From Sagittula stellata E-37 (lineage in GTDB: Bacteria > Pseudomonadota > Alphaproteobacteria > Rhodobacterales > Rhodobacteraceae), in contig NZ_CP155729.1 in NCBI RefSeq assembly GCF_039724765.1, positions 3,481,501 to 3,545,500 of the forward strand: a stretch of 64,000 nucleotides of DNA. Direction: 5' to 3'. The notes beneath the pieces were generated by a model. That model was not told the origin of the DNA and did no database searches. It was given only the letters and a program-made list of their open reading frames with translations. This document shows, one piece after another, positions 17,906 through 28,423 of the stretch (the first letter of the stretch is position 1; every line of letters starts with the position of its first letter). Made by a program: the position numbers and the translations under genes.

Positions 17906-17927
17906 GGGGGCGTGTCCCCACGCCCCC
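17906..17927 (+). repeat. Stem-loop after the binding-protein gene
   Basis: A perfect 9-bp stem GGGGGCGTG/CACGCCCCC (17906-17914 and 17919-17927) with a 4-base loop lies just after the substrate-binding protein stop codon. There is no T-tract. In ABC operons such hairpins commonly protect the upstream mRNA so that more binding protein than permease is made. Confidence 0.6.
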
Positions 17928-18041
17928 GACAGCATCGCGGCCCATCGGGCTGCACCTGCACTCTGACTTTGTCACCTCTCCCCTTCGTCCTCTGACCGCG
18001 CGTCGGAGGGCTTCTCCACACTCAATGCAAAGGTGGGGTCC

Positions 18042-19049
18042 ATGGACGCAATCCTGCTTCAAATTCTCAACGGGCTCGACAAGGGCTCGGCCTATGCGCT
18101 GATCGCGCTCGGCCTGACGCTGATCTTCGGCACGCTTGGCGTGGTGAACTTCGCGCACGGTGCGCTGTTCATGATCGGTGCCTTCTGCGCCGTCACCATG
18201 CAACGGCTGTTCGGCCTGTCGTTCGAGACGGTCGACCCGGACAAGACCGACTTCCTCGGCAACCCGCTGAAGGTCAAGACGCCCTACCTGGAGTCCTGGT
18301 TCGGTCCCGAAGTGGGCGGTGCGCTGATCGACTGGTCCGTGCCGCTGGCGATCCTGCTGGCCATCCCGGTCATGCTGATCATCGGCTACGTGATGGAGCG
18401 CGGCCTCATCAAGCACTTCTACAAGCGTCCGCATGCCGACCAGATCCTCGTGACCTTCGGTCTTGCCATCGTGCTTCAGGAACTCATCAAGCACTACTAC
18501 GGCGCCAACCCGATCCAGACGCCCGCCCCCGAGGCGCTGGCCGGGGTCGCACAGCTTCTGCCCGGCGTGGTCTATCCGATCTGGCGGATCGTCTACTTCT
18601 GCTTCGCGGTGCTGATCATCGGCGCGGTCTTCGCCTTCTTGCAGTTCACCACCTTCGGGATGGTCGTCCGCGCGGGCATGGCCGACCGCGAGACCGTGGG
18701 CCTTCTGGGCATCGACATCGACAAGCGGTTCACCCTGATGTTCGGAATGGCCGCCGCGGTGGCGGGCCTGGCCGGCGTGATGTACGGGCCGATCAACGCC
18801 CCGAACTACCACATGGGGATGGACTTCCTCGTGCTGTCGTTCGTCGTGGTCGTGGTCGGCGGCATGGGCTCTCTGCCGGGCGCCGTCGCAGCCGGGTTCC
18901 TACTGGGCATCCTGGAAAGCTTCGCCTCGACGACCTGGGCGACCACCACGATCCCCGGCATCAACCAGATCATCATATACCTCGTCGCCATCATCATCCT
19001 GCTGACCCGTCCGCGCGGTCTGATGGGACGCAAAGGCGTGATGGAGTAA
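18042..19049 (+). CDS. Branched-chain/amide ABC transporter permease (LivH type)
   Basis: A 335-residue permease with about eight membrane helices and the LivH signatures [32 protein letters not shown] and [11 protein letters not shown]. The ATG at 18042 follows AGGTGGGG; an in-frame GTG nine bases earlier is possible but has no better ribosome binding site. It forms the inner-membrane channel with the LivM protein encoded 4 bases downstream. Confidence 0.92.
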   Translation: MDAILLQILNGLDKGSAYALIALGLTLIFGTLGVVNFAHGALFMIGAFCAVTMQRLFGLSFETVDPDKTDFLGNPLKVKTPYLESWFGPEVGGALIDWSVPLAILLAIPVMLIIGYVMERGLIKHFYKRPHADQILVTFGLAIVLQELIKHYYGANPIQTPAPEALAGVAQLLPGVVYPIWRIVYFCFAVLIIGAVFAFLQFTTFGMVVRAGMADRETVGLLGIDIDKRFTLMFGMAAAVAGLAGVMYGPINAPNYHMGMDFLVLSFVVVVVGGMGSLPGAVAAGFLLGILESFASTTWATTTIPGINQIIIYLVAIIILLTRPRGLMGRKGVME

Positions 19050-19053
19050 ACCT

Positions 19054-20250
19054 ATGTTCGGACTAGACAAAAAAGACGGCACCCTGCTGATCATCGTCGC
19101 CATCCTGACGATGTGCGCACCCTTCATCCTGAACCCCTTCCCCGCCGACAGCGCCATGGCGCAGTTCAACGCGGGCTACCCTGACCTGATGCAGCGGTTC
19201 GTGATCTTCGGGATCTTCGCCATCGGCTTCAACATCCTGTTCGGCCTGACCGGCTATCTGTCCTTCGGGCACGCCGCCTTCCTCGGCGTGGGCTCCTATT
19301 CGGCGGTCTGGATGTTCAAGCTGCTGTCGATGAACATCCTTCCGGCGATCATCCTGTCGGTCATCATCGCGGGGCTGTTCGCGCTGGTCATCGGCTTCGT
19401 GTCGCTGCGGCGGTCGGGGATCTACTTCTCCATCCTGACGCTGGCCTTCGCGCAGATGTCCTTTGCGCTGGCCTATTCCGTGCTGACGCCGATCACCAAC
19501 GGCGAGACGGGCCTGCAGGTGACGCTGGACGACCCGCGGATCCTGGGCATGTCCGCCACGGCGGACGGCTCCATCCCCGTGACCAACCTCTTCGGACTGG
19601 AGATGCGCGCGGCCTACGACATGGCCGTCGGCCCGTGGTCCTTCACCTTCTCGGCCGGCTACTACGTCTGCGCGGTGATCCTGTTGATCGCCTTCTACCT
19701 GTCGATCCGCATCTTCCGCTCGCCCTTCGGCATGATGCTGCGGGCGATCAAGTCCAACCAGACCCGCATGAACTACACGGGCCTGAACCCGAAGCCCTAC
19801 ACGCTGGCGGCCTTCGTGATCTCCGGCATGTACGCCGGTCTCGCGGGTGGGCTTCTGGCAGCAATGGACCCGCTGGCAGGCGCCGAGCGGATGCAGTGGA
19901 CGGCGTCGGGCGAGGTGGTGCTGATGACCATCCTCGGCGGCGCGGGCACGCTGATCGGCCCGGTGCTGGGCGCTGGCATGATCAAGTACTTCGAAAACAT
20001 CTTTTCGAAGATCAACGAGGCCACGCTGCACGGCTGGTTCGACTTCCTGCCGGAGCCGCTGGAAAACGCCACCGTCTGGGTGCTTGAGCACTTCGTGGGC
20101 GCGGGCTGGCACCTGACACTCGGCGTGATCTTCATGCTTGTCGTGATCTTCCTGCCCGGCGGGCTGGTGGAGGGCGGACAGCGCATCGGACGCCTGTTCG
20201 GACGCAAGAAGGCGGCCACCAAGGCTGCCGAAACCAAGCCTGCCGAATAA
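19054..20250 (+). CDS. Branched-chain/amide ABC transporter permease (LivM type)
   Basis: A 398-residue permease with roughly ten helices and LivM signatures [21 protein letters not shown] and [15 protein letters not shown]. The start lies 4 bases after the LivH stop. The C-terminal tail is Lys/Ala-rich and short ([15 protein letters not shown]). It pairs with the LivH permease to form the transmembrane channel; the substrate is that of the upstream binding protein. Confidence 0.92.
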   Translation: MFGLDKKDGTLLIIVAILTMCAPFILNPFPADSAMAQFNAGYPDLMQRFVIFGIFAIGFNILFGLTGYLSFGHAAFLGVGSYSAVWMFKLLSMNILPAIILSVIIAGLFALVIGFVSLRRSGIYFSILTLAFAQMSFALAYSVLTPITNGETGLQVTLDDPRILGMSATADGSIPVTNLFGLEMRAAYDMAVGPWSFTFSAGYYVCAVILLIAFYLSIRIFRSPFGMMLRAIKSNQTRMNYTGLNPKPYTLAAFVISGMYAGLAGGLLAAMDPLAGAERMQWTASGEVVLMTILGGAGTLIGPVLGAGMIKYFENIFSKINEATLHGWFDFLPEPLENATVWVLEHFVGAGWHLTLGVIFMLVVIFLPGGLVEGGQRIGRLFGRKKAATKAAETKPAE

Positions 20251-20262
20251 GGAGAGCGGACC

Positions 20263-21018
20263 ATGGGCATTCTTGAAGTCAAGGACGTGGGCAAGCGCTT
20301 CGGCGGTCTGAAGGCGCTGAGCGATGTCAACCTGAGCGTGGCGGAGAACACCTGCCACGCGATCATCGGGCCGAACGGCGCGGGCAAGTCGACGCTGCTG
20401 AACTGTCTCGTCGGCAAGCTGATCCCCGACACCGGATCGGTGATGTTCGACGGGCAGTCGGTGCTGGGACGCTCCCCGCACGAGATCAACCAGATGGGCA
20501 TCAGCCGTGTCTTCCAGACTCCGGAGATCTTCGGCGACCTGACGGTGATGGAGAACATGATGATCCCGCTGTTCGCCCGCCGCGACGGCTCCTACCGGCT
20601 GCACGCCATCGAGTCGGTGGCCAGCGAGAAGGACCTGACCCAGCAGGCCGAACAGATGCTGGACGAGGTGAACATGCTGGACAAGCGCCACATGCACTCA
20701 GCCTCGATGTCACGCGGCGACAAACGCCGGCTGGAGATGGCGATGTGCCTCATCCAGCGGCCGAAACTCCTGCTGCTGGACGAACCGACCGCCGGGATGG
20801 CACGCGCCGACACCAACAACACCATCGACCTGCTGAAGCAGATCAAGGAAGAGCGCGACATCACCATCGCCATCATCGAACACGACATGCACGTGGTGTT
20901 CTCCCTTGCCGACCGGATCACGGTGCTGGCGCAGGGCACGCCGCTGGTCGAGGACACGCCCGAGAACATCAAGGGCCATCCCAAGGTGAAGGAAGCCTAC
21001 CTGGGCGAAGCCGCCTGA
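20263..21018 (+). CDS. Branched-chain/amide ABC transporter ATP-binding protein (LivG type)
   Basis: A 251-residue ABC ATPase with Walker A GPNGAGKST, Q loop RVFQTPEIF, a signature loop reading SRGDKRRLEMA in place of the usual LSGGQ, and Walker B LLLLDEPTAGM. The signature motif deviates from consensus but this is seen in some LivG/UrtD proteins. It follows the LivM gene with 12 bases between and a ribosome binding site GGAGAG. Confidence 0.92.
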   Translation: MGILEVKDVGKRFGGLKALSDVNLSVAENTCHAIIGPNGAGKSTLLNCLVGKLIPDTGSVMFDGQSVLGRSPHEINQMGISRVFQTPEIFGDLTVMENMMIPLFARRDGSYRLHAIESVASEKDLTQQAEQMLDEVNMLDKRHMHSASMSRGDKRRLEMAMCLIQRPKLLLLDEPTAGMARADTNNTIDLLKQIKEERDITIAIIEHDMHVVFSLADRITVLAQGTPLVEDTPENIKGHPKVKEAYLGEAA

Positions 21019-21030
21019 CCCCCCGGGCGG

Positions 21031-21094
21031 GGCGGCGCACAGCCCCGCCCTACCCCATGTCGCGCCATATCGTAGGGCGGGGCTATGCGCCGCC
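21031..21094. repeat. Long imperfect inverted repeat between livG- and livF-type genes
   Basis: Two 23-base arms (21031-21053 and 21072-21094) pair with one mismatch around an 18-base loop. The core is AGCCCCGCCCTAC facing GTAGGGCGGGGCT. This is a very stable GC-rich hairpin inside the operon, and it may be a dispersed Rhodobacterales repeat rather than a site specific to this operon. Confidence 0.8.
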
Positions 21095-21118
21095 TCCCCT
21101 CTCCGAAAGGACCTACAG

Positions 21119-21874
21119 ATGAACGTCCGTCCCGACTTTTCCAAACACGCCAACCACGCCGAAACCGCGCCCGCGTTCCTGTCCGTATGGGACATGCACT
21201 CCTACTACGGCGAGAGCTACATCGTGCAGGGTATCTCGTTCAACGTGCACGAAGGTGAGATCCTCGCCCTGCTGGGCCGCAACGGCGCCGGCAAGACAAC
21301 CACGTTGCGCTCCATCGCCCGGCTCGACAATCCGCAGGTGATGAAGGGCGAGATCTGGCTGGATCACCAGCCGCTGCACACCATGCGATCGCATCAGGCG
21401 GCGGTGGCGGGTCTTGGCCTCGTGCCCGAAGACCGGCGCATCATCCCCGGCCTGACGGTCGAGGAGAACCTGCAACTGGCGCAGATCGCACCGCCGATCG
21501 GCTGGTCGCTCGACCGCCTTTACGAACTGTTCCCGCGTCTGGGCGAGCGCCGCAGACAGGAGGGCGTGACCCTCTCCGGCGGCGAACAGCAGATGCTGGC
21601 CATCGCCCGGGCGTTGGCGCGCGACATCAAGGTGTTGCTGCTGGACGAACCCTACGAGGGCCTTGCCCCGGTCATCGTCGACGAGATCGAAAAGACCCTG
21701 CGCCACATCAAGGAACAGGGCATGACCACGATCATCGTCGAACAGAACGCCGTTCGGGCCCTGCAACTGGCCGACCGCGCGGTGATCCTCGACACCGGCA
21801 GCATCGTCTACGACGGCTCTGCCGCCGAGGTGCTGGAGAACGAATCCCTGCGGGCGGAGTATCTGGCGATCTGA
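21119..21874 (+). CDS. Branched-chain/amide ABC transporter ATP-binding protein (LivF type)
   Basis: A 251-residue ABC ATPase with Walker [10 protein letters not shown], signature [15 protein letters not shown] and Walker [13 protein letters not shown]. It has an N-terminal extension of about 20 residues before the usual LivF start. It is separated from the LivG gene by 100 bases that hold a large hairpin, but it is clearly the last ABC gene of the operon. The next gene, acs, begins 101 bases later. Confidence 0.92.
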   Translation: MNVRPDFSKHANHAETAPAFLSVWDMHSYYGESYIVQGISFNVHEGEILALLGRNGAGKTTTLRSIARLDNPQVMKGEIWLDHQPLHTMRSHQAAVAGLGLVPEDRRIIPGLTVEENLQLAQIAPPIGWSLDRLYELFPRLGERRRQEGVTLSGGEQQMLAIARALARDIKVLLLDEPYEGLAPVIVDEIEKTLRHIKEQGMTTIIVEQNAVRALQLADRAVILDTGSIVYDGSAAEVLENESLRAEYLAI

Positions 21875-21924
21875 TCCGGCGCCGCGGTCCCGCCCCGGGC
21901 ACACGACCAACGAACCACTTGATT

Positions 21925-21955
21925 TCAGGGGCGGGGAGGTTTTCCCTGCCCCTGA
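21925..21955 (+). terminator. Hairpin upstream of acs
   Basis: Arms 21925-21937 and 21943-21955 pair over 13 positions with one mismatch (TCAGGGGC core) around a 5-base loop. There is no T-tract, and the acs ribosome binding site (GGGAGGAG, 21963-21970) follows closely. It could end the transporter transcript inefficiently or act as a leader structure for acs. Confidence 0.45.
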
Positions 21956-21975
21956 CCGATTTGGGAGGAGAGACA

Positions 21976-23922
21976 ATGTCCAAGACCTATCCGCCGTCGT
22001 CCGATACGGTGTCCCGAGCGCATGTTGATGCGTCGAAGTACGAGGCGATGTATGCGGCCTCTGTGTCCGATCCGGATGCGTTCTGGTCGGAGCAGGCGGG
22101 GCGGCTCGACTGGATGAAGCAGCCGTCGGAGATCCGCAACGTCGATTTCACCCTCGGCCAGGTGTCGATCGAGTGGTTCCGGGACGGCACGCTGAACGTC
22201 GCGGCCAACTGCGTCGACCGCCACCTCGAGACCCGCGGCAACCAGACCGCGATCATCTTCGAGCCCGACGACCCCAACGAGCAGGCGCAGTCGATCTCCT
22301 ACAACGACCTGCACCGCCGCGTCTGCCGCATGGCCAACGTCCTGGAGAGCCTGGGCGTCCGCAAGGGCGACCGCGTGGTCATCTACCTGCCGATGATCCC
22401 CGAGGCCGCCTACGCCATGCTCGCCTGCGCCCGCATCGGCGCGATCCACTCCATCGTCTTCGCCGGCTTCTCTCCGGACGCGCTGGCCGCCCGCGTCAAC
22501 GGCTGCGACGCCAAGCTGGTGATCACCGCCGACGAGGCCCCGCGCGGCGGCCGCAAGACCCCGCTGAAGACCAATGCCGACAAGGCGCTTCTGCACTGCA
22601 AGGACAGCGTGAAGTGCCTCGTGGTGAAGCGCACCGGCGGCCAGACCACCTGGGTCGACGGGCGCGATTTCGACTACAACGAGATGGCGCTGGAAGTCTC
22701 CGACTACTCCCAACCCGTTGAAATGAATGCCGAAGACCCGCTCTTCATCCTCTACACCTCCGGGTCCACGGGGCAGCCGAAGGGAGTCGTACACACCACA
22801 GGTGGATATTTGGTTTACGCCGCCCTCACCCACGAGGTCACCTTCGATTACCACGACGGCGACGTCTACTGGTGCACCGCCGACGTGGGCTGGGTCACCG
22901 GGCATTCCTACATTGTCTACGGGCCCTTGGCGAACGGCGCGACCACGCTGATGTTCGAGGGCGTGCCCACCTGGCCCGACGCCAGCCGCTTCTGGCAGGT
23001 CTGCGAGAAGCACCGGGTTAACCAGTTCTACACCGCGCCGACCGCGATCCGCGCGCTGATGGGCCAGGGCAACGAATTCGTAACGAAATGCGATCTATCT
23101 TCGCTGCGACTCCTGGGGACGGTGGGCGAACCGATCAACCCGGAGGCCTGGAACTGGTACAACGACGTCATCGGTCAGGGGCGCTGCCCGATCGTCGATA
23201 CATGGTGGCAGACCGAAACCGGCGGGCACATGATGACCCCGCTGCCGGGCGCGCATGCCACGAAACCCGGCGCCGCGATGCGGCCGTTCTTCGGCGTCCA
23301 GCCGGTCGTGCTCGACCCGCAGTCCGGGGCAGAGATCGACGCCGTCCCGACAGAGGGCGTGCTGGCCATCAAGGACAGCTGGCCCGGCCAGATGCGCACC
23401 GTCTGGGGCGACCACGAACGGTTCGAGAAGACCTACTTCTCGGACTACAAGGGCTACTACTTCTCCGGCGACGGCTGCCGCCGGGACGCCGACGGCGACT
23501 ACTGGATCACCGGCCGGGTCGACGACGTGATCAACGTCTCGGGCCACCGCATGGGCACGGCAGAGGTCGAATCGGCCCTCGTCGCGCATGAGAAGGTCGC
23601 CGAGGCCGCGGTCGTCGGCTACCCGCACGAGATCAAGGGCCAGGGCATCTACTGCTACGTGACCCTGATGAACGGCGTCGAGCCCACCGAAGAGCTGCGC
23701 AAGGAGCTGCGCACCTGGGTCCGCCAGGAGATCGGCCCCATCGCCTCGCCCGACCTCATCCAGTGGGCCCCAGGACTGCCGAAAACCCGCTCCGGCAAGA
23801 TCATGCGCCGCATCCTGCGCAAGATCGCCGAAAACGACTACGGCGCCCTCGGCGACACTTCAACCCTCGCAGAACCAGCCGTCGTCGACGACCTCATCGA
23901 AAACAGAATGAACAGGGACTGA
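21976..23922 (+). CDS. acs: Acetate-CoA ligase (AMP-forming acetyl-CoA synthetase)
   Basis: This 648-residue enzyme activates acetate to acetyl-AMP and then acetyl-CoA in the cytosol. Visible landmarks are the N-terminal ACAS region ([11 protein letters not shown]), the P-loop-like [44 protein letters not shown], and the C-terminal [16 protein letters not shown] whose Lys is the usual acetylation target. Length is normal for Acs. The start is set by GGGAGGAG six bases upstream. Its position after the ABC transporter operon, with ScfR and the symporter-kinase nearby, suggests control by short-chain acid availability. Confidence 0.97.
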   Translation: MSKTYPPSSDTVSRAHVDASKYEAMYAASVSDPDAFWSEQAGRLDWMKQPSEIRNVDFTLGQVSIEWFRDGTLNVAANCVDRHLETRGNQTAIIFEPDDPNEQAQSISYNDLHRRVCRMANVLESLGVRKGDRVVIYLPMIPEAAYAMLACARIGAIHSIVFAGFSPDALAARVNGCDAKLVITADEAPRGGRKTPLKTNADKALLHCKDSVKCLVVKRTGGQTTWVDGRDFDYNEMALEVSDYSQPVEMNAEDPLFILYTSGSTGQPKGVVHTTGGYLVYAALTHEVTFDYHDGDVYWCTADVGWVTGHSYIVYGPLANGATTLMFEGVPTWPDASRFWQVCEKHRVNQFYTAPTAIRALMGQGNEFVTKCDLSSLRLLGTVGEPINPEAWNWYNDVIGQGRCPIVDTWWQTETGGHMMTPLPGAHATKPGAAMRPFFGVQPVVLDPQSGAEIDAVPTEGVLAIKDSWPGQMRTVWGDHERFEKTYFSDYKGYYFSGDGCRRDADGDYWITGRVDDVINVSGHRMGTAEVESALVAHEKVAEAAVVGYPHEIKGQGIYCYVTLMNGVEPTEELRKELRTWVRQEIGPIASPDLIQWAPGLPKTRSGKIMRRILRKIAENDYGALGDTSTLAEPAVVDDLIENRMNRD

Positions 23923-23957
23923 GGCCTCGCGCACAGCTACGGGCGACAGGAAAAGAG

Positions 23958-23995
23958 AACGCGACCGTCCGAAGGGACGGTCGCGTTTCGTTTTC
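23958..23995 (+). terminator. acs: Rho-independent terminator of acs
   Basis: A perfect 13-bp stem (AACGCGACCGTCC, 23958-23970, pairing with 23975-23987) with a GAAG loop is followed by TCGTTTTCC. It lies 36 bases after the acs stop and is a clear intrinsic terminator. Confidence 0.9.
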
Positions 23996-24054
23996 CACCT
24001 TCAGGTTGGTCAGGGGGCGCCAATGGCCAGCCGCCCACATCTTGACGGTCTATC

Positions 24055-24064
24055 GTTTGCAAAC
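24055..24064. promoter_or_regulatory. GTTTGCAAAC palindrome
   Basis: A 10-base perfect palindrome containing TTTGCAAA lies between acs and the hypothetical gene at 24189. It matches a single ScfR/PccR-type box. Only one copy is seen, so it may be chance. Confidence 0.3.
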
Positions 24065-24188
24065 AACCCAAGCGCACGGATGGGCCAAGCATGGCCTTGC
24101 CATCCTGAACCTCTTCTTAGCCTGCGTTAAGCAGTACCTCAGAATTTCCTTCCAATTCTAGCGGCAAGGCTGCGATACTGCAGAACAT

Positions 24189-24815
24189 ATGCTAAACATG
24201 TCCGGTGGGGGCGCGCTGGACGGAGCAGTGGAAATGCAACTTTCAGGCCTCTCTCACATGAGTGCGCCGCAGGTGATGGGCCAGACAAAAGGCCTGCCCG
24301 CCGTAGAAGACAAGACGGTGGATGTTCAGAAGATCAATCCAATCCTCGACGCACGCCGACCGGAGACCCAGCTTGGGTCACCGCAACCGCCTTCATCGTT
24401 CTGGAGCACCGCGCAGGGCAAGCCCGATCCGCGCAACCATAACGCACCGCCGTCGATCATGCAGATCAAGATCAGCCAGATGCTGAACGATCAGGCCACC
24501 GAACACGCGGCGGGTCAGCCGGACGAGACGACGGAAGACTCTTCGGAGGAGGCTGTATCCGCCATCGGCGCCCCTGCCCCCGCGCCCGAAGCAGCGAAGG
24601 CCACTGCGTCCGAGCACGCGATCCTACCATTCCCGAACCGCGAACCCGACGCGGGGGAGGAAACGGAACTCATGTTGCCCGAAATGCCCGAGCCGCCAGC
24701 CAGACCCGCGCCGCGCGATGTCGAGGTCAAAGAAGTAAGGCCCAGCCAGGCAGAGGCCGGTTATGGCAATGTCGCCAGCATGTCGCGCAAGGAGGTCTTC
24801 AGCACCTTTCCGTAA
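24189..24815 (+). CDS. Hypothetical Pro/Glu-rich acidic protein
   Basis: A 208-residue protein without recognised domains, signal peptide or membrane segment. It is rich in Ala, Pro and Glu ([21 protein letters not shown], then [20 protein letters not shown]) and is probably largely disordered. Third codon positions are strongly G/C as in neighbouring genes, which supports coding. Its last 55 bases overlap the 3' end of the opposing acyl-CoA ligase gene. The start is uncertain: Met residues also occur at 4, 16 and 24. Function unknown. Confidence 0.55.
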   Translation: MLNMSGGGALDGAVEMQLSGLSHMSAPQVMGQTKGLPAVEDKTVDVQKINPILDARRPETQLGSPQPPSSFWSTAQGKPDPRNHNAPPSIMQIKISQMLNDQATEHAAGQPDETTEDSSEEAVSAIGAPAPAPEAAKATASEHAILPFPNREPDAGEETELMLPEMPEPPARPAPRDVEVKEVRPSQAEAGYGNVASMSRKEVFSTFP

Positions 24816-26254
24816 TTGTTCTTCGGCAGTTCCTCGACCGGGAAATAGGCCTTGGGACGTTTGAACCGCGCGATGCGATCAAGGCAATGTGCGTCCAGCG
24901 CGGCCACGTCCAGCACACTTCGGCTGACCACAAAGGCCACCACATCCTCTCCCCATTCCGGATGTGGCCGGCCCAGAACGGCGACTTCCAGAACGTCTTC
25001 GTGTTCCAACAAGGTTTCCTCGACCTCTCGCGGATAGATGTTGGTGCCTCCCGAAATGATCAGGTCCTTCGAGCGATCCTTCAGCGTGACGTAGCCGTCC
25101 GCGTCCATGCTGCCCAGATCGCCGGTGCACAGCCACCCGTCCCTCAGTGTCTTTACGGTGGCCTCCGGGTTCCGCCAGTAGCCCGGCATCACCACGTCGC
25201 CGCGCACGAGAATCTCGCTGATCTCGCCGGGAGAGCCGGCGCCGTCGATTCGAACCTCGACCGCGGATTGCGCCCGCCCGACCGACCCCAGCCGCGCGCG
25301 CCAGTTCGGGTGCCTCCGGTCGCCGACCTCTGCCTTGGTCAGGGCGGTGATGCCCATGGGGCATTCGCCCTGACCGTAGATCTGAGCGAAGACGGGCCCG
25401 AAGGTATCGGTCGCCTCAAGGATATCGGAAAGATACATCGGCCCGCCGGCGTAAACGATCGTCCTGAGGCCCTCTCCACCGCGGTTCGCGTCGCGGGCGT
25501 GGCGGGTCAGGCGCTGCACCATCGTCGGCGCCATGAACATGTGCGCACGTCCGAAATGCGCCGCCAGATCAAGAGTTTCGCCGGGATCGAAGCTGCCCGA
25601 CACTGGGAAGACGTGACGCGCACCAGCGCGGACGTGCATCACGCTGTAAAGACCGGCCCCGTGGCTGAGCGGCGCGGCATAAATCGTCGCGTCTTCAGGC
25701 TCCACCCGTTCGAGGTCGGCCTGATAGGTCAGCGACATGGTCGCCAGCATCCGGTGGGTGATCATCACGCCCTTGGGACGACCGGTCGTGCCGGAGGTAT
25801 AGAACAGCCACGCGAGGTCGTCCGGCGCGCGGCTGACCGTCGGCAAAGGCACGGCAGACAGCGCGTCCCACTCCTGCGATCCGGTCGCCACAACCGGGAT
25901 TTCGGTCACTTCGGAGAGCGGCCCGGCCAATGGCGGCGAGGCCAGCGCAAGGCACGTACCGGAGTTCCCGACGATCCAGGCGGCCTCACGCGCGTGAAGC
26001 TTGGCGTTGATCGGCACCGCCACGGCACCGGCGCGCCATATGGCGAAGAGCGCAACAAGGTATTGCGGCATGTTCTTCATGAATATCGCCACGCGGTCGC
26101 CTGGCCCAACACCACGCGCCGACAGACCGCCGGCCAGCAGAGCCACGGCCCGCTCGAAGCTGCCATAGTCCGAAACGCAGGTCGTGCCGTCATAAAGCGC
26201 CCCGCGTCTGGGGTCCCCGGCGGCGGCGCGCGTCAGCCATTCCGCTATGTTCAT
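24761..26254 (-). CDS. Acyl-CoA synthetase (class I adenylate-forming enzyme)
   Basis: A 497-residue ligase of the AMP-binding superfamily with the signature [56 protein letters not shown] and C-terminal [15 protein letters not shown]. These motifs indicate fatty-acyl-CoA or aryl-CoA ligase activity; the substrate cannot be deduced. The start at 26254 has a good ribosome binding site (GGGAGGATCGGGC). It is a single gene whose end overlaps a hypothetical gene on the other strand. Its start lies 172 bases from the divergent accB. Confidence 0.9.
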   Translation of the reverse strand: MNIAEWLTRAAAGDPRRGALYDGTTCVSDYGSFERAVALLAGGLSARGVGPGDRVAIFMKNMPQYLVALFAIWRAGAVAVPINAKLHAREAAWIVGNSGTCLALASPPLAGPLSEVTEIPVVATGSQEWDALSAVPLPTVSRAPDDLAWLFYTSGTTGRPKGVMITHRMLATMSLTYQADLERVEPEDATIYAAPLSHGAGLYSVMHVRAGARHVFPVSGSFDPGETLDLAAHFGRAHMFMAPTMVQRLTRHARDANRGGEGLRTIVYAGGPMYLSDILEATDTFGPVFAQIYGQGECPMGITALTKAEVGDRRHPNWRARLGSVGRAQSAVEVRIDGAGSPGEISEILVRGDVVMPGYWRNPEATVKTLRDGWLCTGDLGSMDADGYVTLKDRSKDLIISGGTNIYPREVEETLLEHEDVLEVAVLGRPHPEWGEDVVAFVVSRSVLDVAALDAHCLDRIARFKRPKAYFPVEELPKNNYGKVLKTSLRDMLATLP

Positions 26255-26425
26255 GCCCGATCCTCCCTGCCGCCGATCCAAGCATTAAGCGCCGAGCCGC
26301 GCAATCTGCGCCAGCGTCGCTTTTCACTGCCGCAAACCTCACCTATAAGCGCACTCAGGCTGCGCGGAACACGCGCGCGGGCGCCATCGGCATTGGCAGC
26401 GGCAAGAGCACGGCACGAGGACGGC

Positions 26426-26917
26426 ATGAGCAAGAACACCCACGAGACAGACGTGGCCTTCATCAAGGCCCTGGCGGAGGTCCTTCAGGAAAACGACCTC
26501 ACCGAGCTGGAAGTCAAACGGGAGTACGGCGAAGACGACAGCCTGAATGTGCGAGTATCGCGCGCGGCCCCGGCAGCGACCTACGCGGCCCCGGCGCCTG
26601 TCGCAGCCCCTGCACCAGCCGCCGCAGCAGCACCCGCGGCCCCCGCCGCGGCAGCGGAACTGCCGGAGGACCCGGCGGCCCATCCCGGCGCGGTGACCTC
26701 TCCCATGGTCGGCACCGTTTACATGCAGCCCGAACCGGGCGCGCCGTCTTTCATTTCGGTGGGCGCGCAAGTCAAGGAAGGCGACACGCTTCTGATCGTC
26801 GAAGCGATGAAGACCATGAACCACATCCCGGCCCCCCGCGCCGGCACCGTCAAGCGCATCCTCGTCGAGGACGGCGCACCCGTGGAATACGGCGCCCCGC
26901 TGGTCATCCTCGAATAA
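26426..26917 (+). CDS. accB: Acetyl-CoA carboxylase biotin carboxyl carrier protein
   Basis: The 163-residue protein has an N-terminal helical part (residues 1-45), an Ala/Pro-rich flexible linker (46-80) and a C-terminal biotinyl domain. The biotin site is Lys129 in EAMKTMNHI, with Thr replacing the second Met of the usual EAMKM. This carrier accepts CO2 from AccC and passes it to acetyl-CoA for fatty-acid synthesis. accC begins 16 bases downstream, so the two form an operon. Confidence 0.96.
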   Translation: MSKNTHETDVAFIKALAEVLQENDLTELEVKREYGEDDSLNVRVSRAAPAATYAAPAPVAAPAPAAAAAPAAPAAAAELPEDPAAHPGAVTSPMVGTVYMQPEPGAPSFISVGAQVKEGDTLLIVEAMKTMNHIPAPRAGTVKRILVEDGAPVEYGAPLVILE

Positions 26918-26933
26918 ACCCAAGAGGAACAGC

Positions 26934-28283
26934 ATGTTCGACAAGATCCTCATCGCCAACCGCGGCGAGATTGCGCTCCGCGTCATCCGGGCCTGCCGCG
27001 AGATGGGCATTCCGTCGGTCGCGGTGCATTCCACCGCCGACGCCGACGCGATGCACGTCCGGATGGCGGATGAAACCATCTGCATCGGTCCCGCGCCCTC
27101 GCCCGACAGCTACCTTTCGATCCCGGCCATCATTTCGGCCTGCGAAGTGACGGGTGCAACGGCGATCCACCCGGGCTACGGCTTCCTGTCAGAAAACGCC
27201 CGCTTCGTTCAGATCGTCGAAGACCACGACCTGACCTTCATCGGCCCCTCCGCACAGCACATCTCGATGATGGGCGACAAGATCACCGCCAAGGATACCG
27301 CCAAGGCACTGGGGATTCCCTGTGTGCCCGGTTCGGCGGGCGGCGTGCCCACGGTCGACGACGCCAGGAAGATCGGGGCGGAGTTCGGGTATCCCGTCAT
27401 CATCAAGGCCACCGCCGGCGGCGGCGGTCGCGGCATGAAGGTCGCGGCTGACGAGACGCAGATGGAGCGCGCCTACCAGACCGCGCGGGCGGAGGCGAAA
27501 GCCGCCTTCGGCAACGACGAGGTCTACATCGAGAAGTACCTCCAGAGGCCGCGCCACATCGAGATCCAGGTGTTCGGCGACGGCCAGGGTGGCGGTGTGC
27601 ATCTGGGCGAGCGCGACTGTTCGCTGCAGCGCCGTCACCAGAAGGTCTTCGAAGAGGCGCCCGGCCCCTGCATCACCGCCGAAGAACGCGCCAGGATCGG
27701 CAAGATCTGCGCCGACGCGATTTCGGAAATGGGGTATCGCGGCGCGGGCACCATCGAGTTCCTCTACGAGGACGGCGAATTCTACTTCATCGAGATGAAC
27801 ACGCGTCTGCAGGTGGAGCACCCGGTGACGGAGGCGATCTTTGGCGTCGACCTCGTGCGCGAGCAGATCCGCGTCGCCGCCGGTGAGAAGCTGTCGTTCA
27901 CGCAGGATGACCTGAAGATCAACGGCCACGCGATCGAGGTCCGGATCAACGCCGAGAAGTTGCCGGAATTCCGGCCGTCGCCCGGCACGATCTCGCACTT
28001 CCACGCGCCCGGCGGGCTTGGCGTCCGTATGGATTCCGCGCTTTACGACGGCTATCGCATACCGCCTTACTACGACAGCCTGATCGGCAAGTTGATCGTC
28101 CACGGGCGCGACCGGCCCGAGGCGCTGGCCCGGCTGAACCGCGCGTTGGGCGAATTGATCGTCGACGGTGTCGATACCACGGTGCCGCTGTTCCACGCGC
28201 TGCTGCGGGAAAAGGACATCCACACCGGCGACTACAACATCCACTGGCTGGAAAAATGGCTGGAGGCTGGCGGCCTCAAGTGA
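26934..28283 (+). CDS. accC: Acetyl-CoA carboxylase biotin carboxylase subunit
   Basis: A 449-residue biotin carboxylase: N-terminal [29 protein letters not shown]-grasp [43 protein letters not shown] and the catalytic-site [16 protein letters not shown]. It carboxylates the biotin on AccB using ATP and bicarbonate. Length is standard. It follows accB closely and is closed by an intrinsic terminator. Confidence 0.97.
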   Translation: MFDKILIANRGEIALRVIRACREMGIPSVAVHSTADADAMHVRMADETICIGPAPSPDSYLSIPAIISACEVTGATAIHPGYGFLSENARFVQIVEDHDLTFIGPSAQHISMMGDKITAKDTAKALGIPCVPGSAGGVPTVDDARKIGAEFGYPVIIKATAGGGGRGMKVAADETQMERAYQTARAEAKAAFGNDEVYIEKYLQRPRHIEIQVFGDGQGGGVHLGERDCSLQRRHQKVFEEAPGPCITAEERARIGKICADAISEMGYRGAGTIEFLYEDGEFYFIEMNTRLQVEHPVTEAIFGVDLVREQIRVAAGEKLSFTQDDLKINGHAIEVRINAEKLPEFRPSPGTISHFHAPGGLGVRMDSALYDGYRIPPYYDSLIGKLIVHGRDRPEALARLNRALGELIVDGVDTTVPLFHALLREKDIHTGDYNIHWLEKWLEAGGLK

Positions 28284-28297
28284 CCGCCTGACGCGAA

Positions 28298-28322
28298 GGG
28301 CCGCCCCGAGGGCGGCCTTTTC
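28298..28322 (+). terminator. Rho-independent terminator of accBC
   Basis: GGCCGCC (28299-28305) pairs with GGCGGCC (28311-28317), and the hairpin is followed by TTTTCC. It begins 15 bases after the accC stop codon. Confidence 0.85.
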
Positions 28323-28423
28323 CTTGGCGGGCACTCTGCGCGCGACGACGGCAGCACCCGTTTGCTGCGCCTTCGCCGATCCGCTACCGTTGCCTGACAG
28401 CACTCGTCGCTTTTCCGCGGATC

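Noticed and set aside
24887..26425. A long plus-strand frame running into accB
   Set aside because: It is the complement of the acyl-CoA ligase; only the part from 26426 matches the AccB family.
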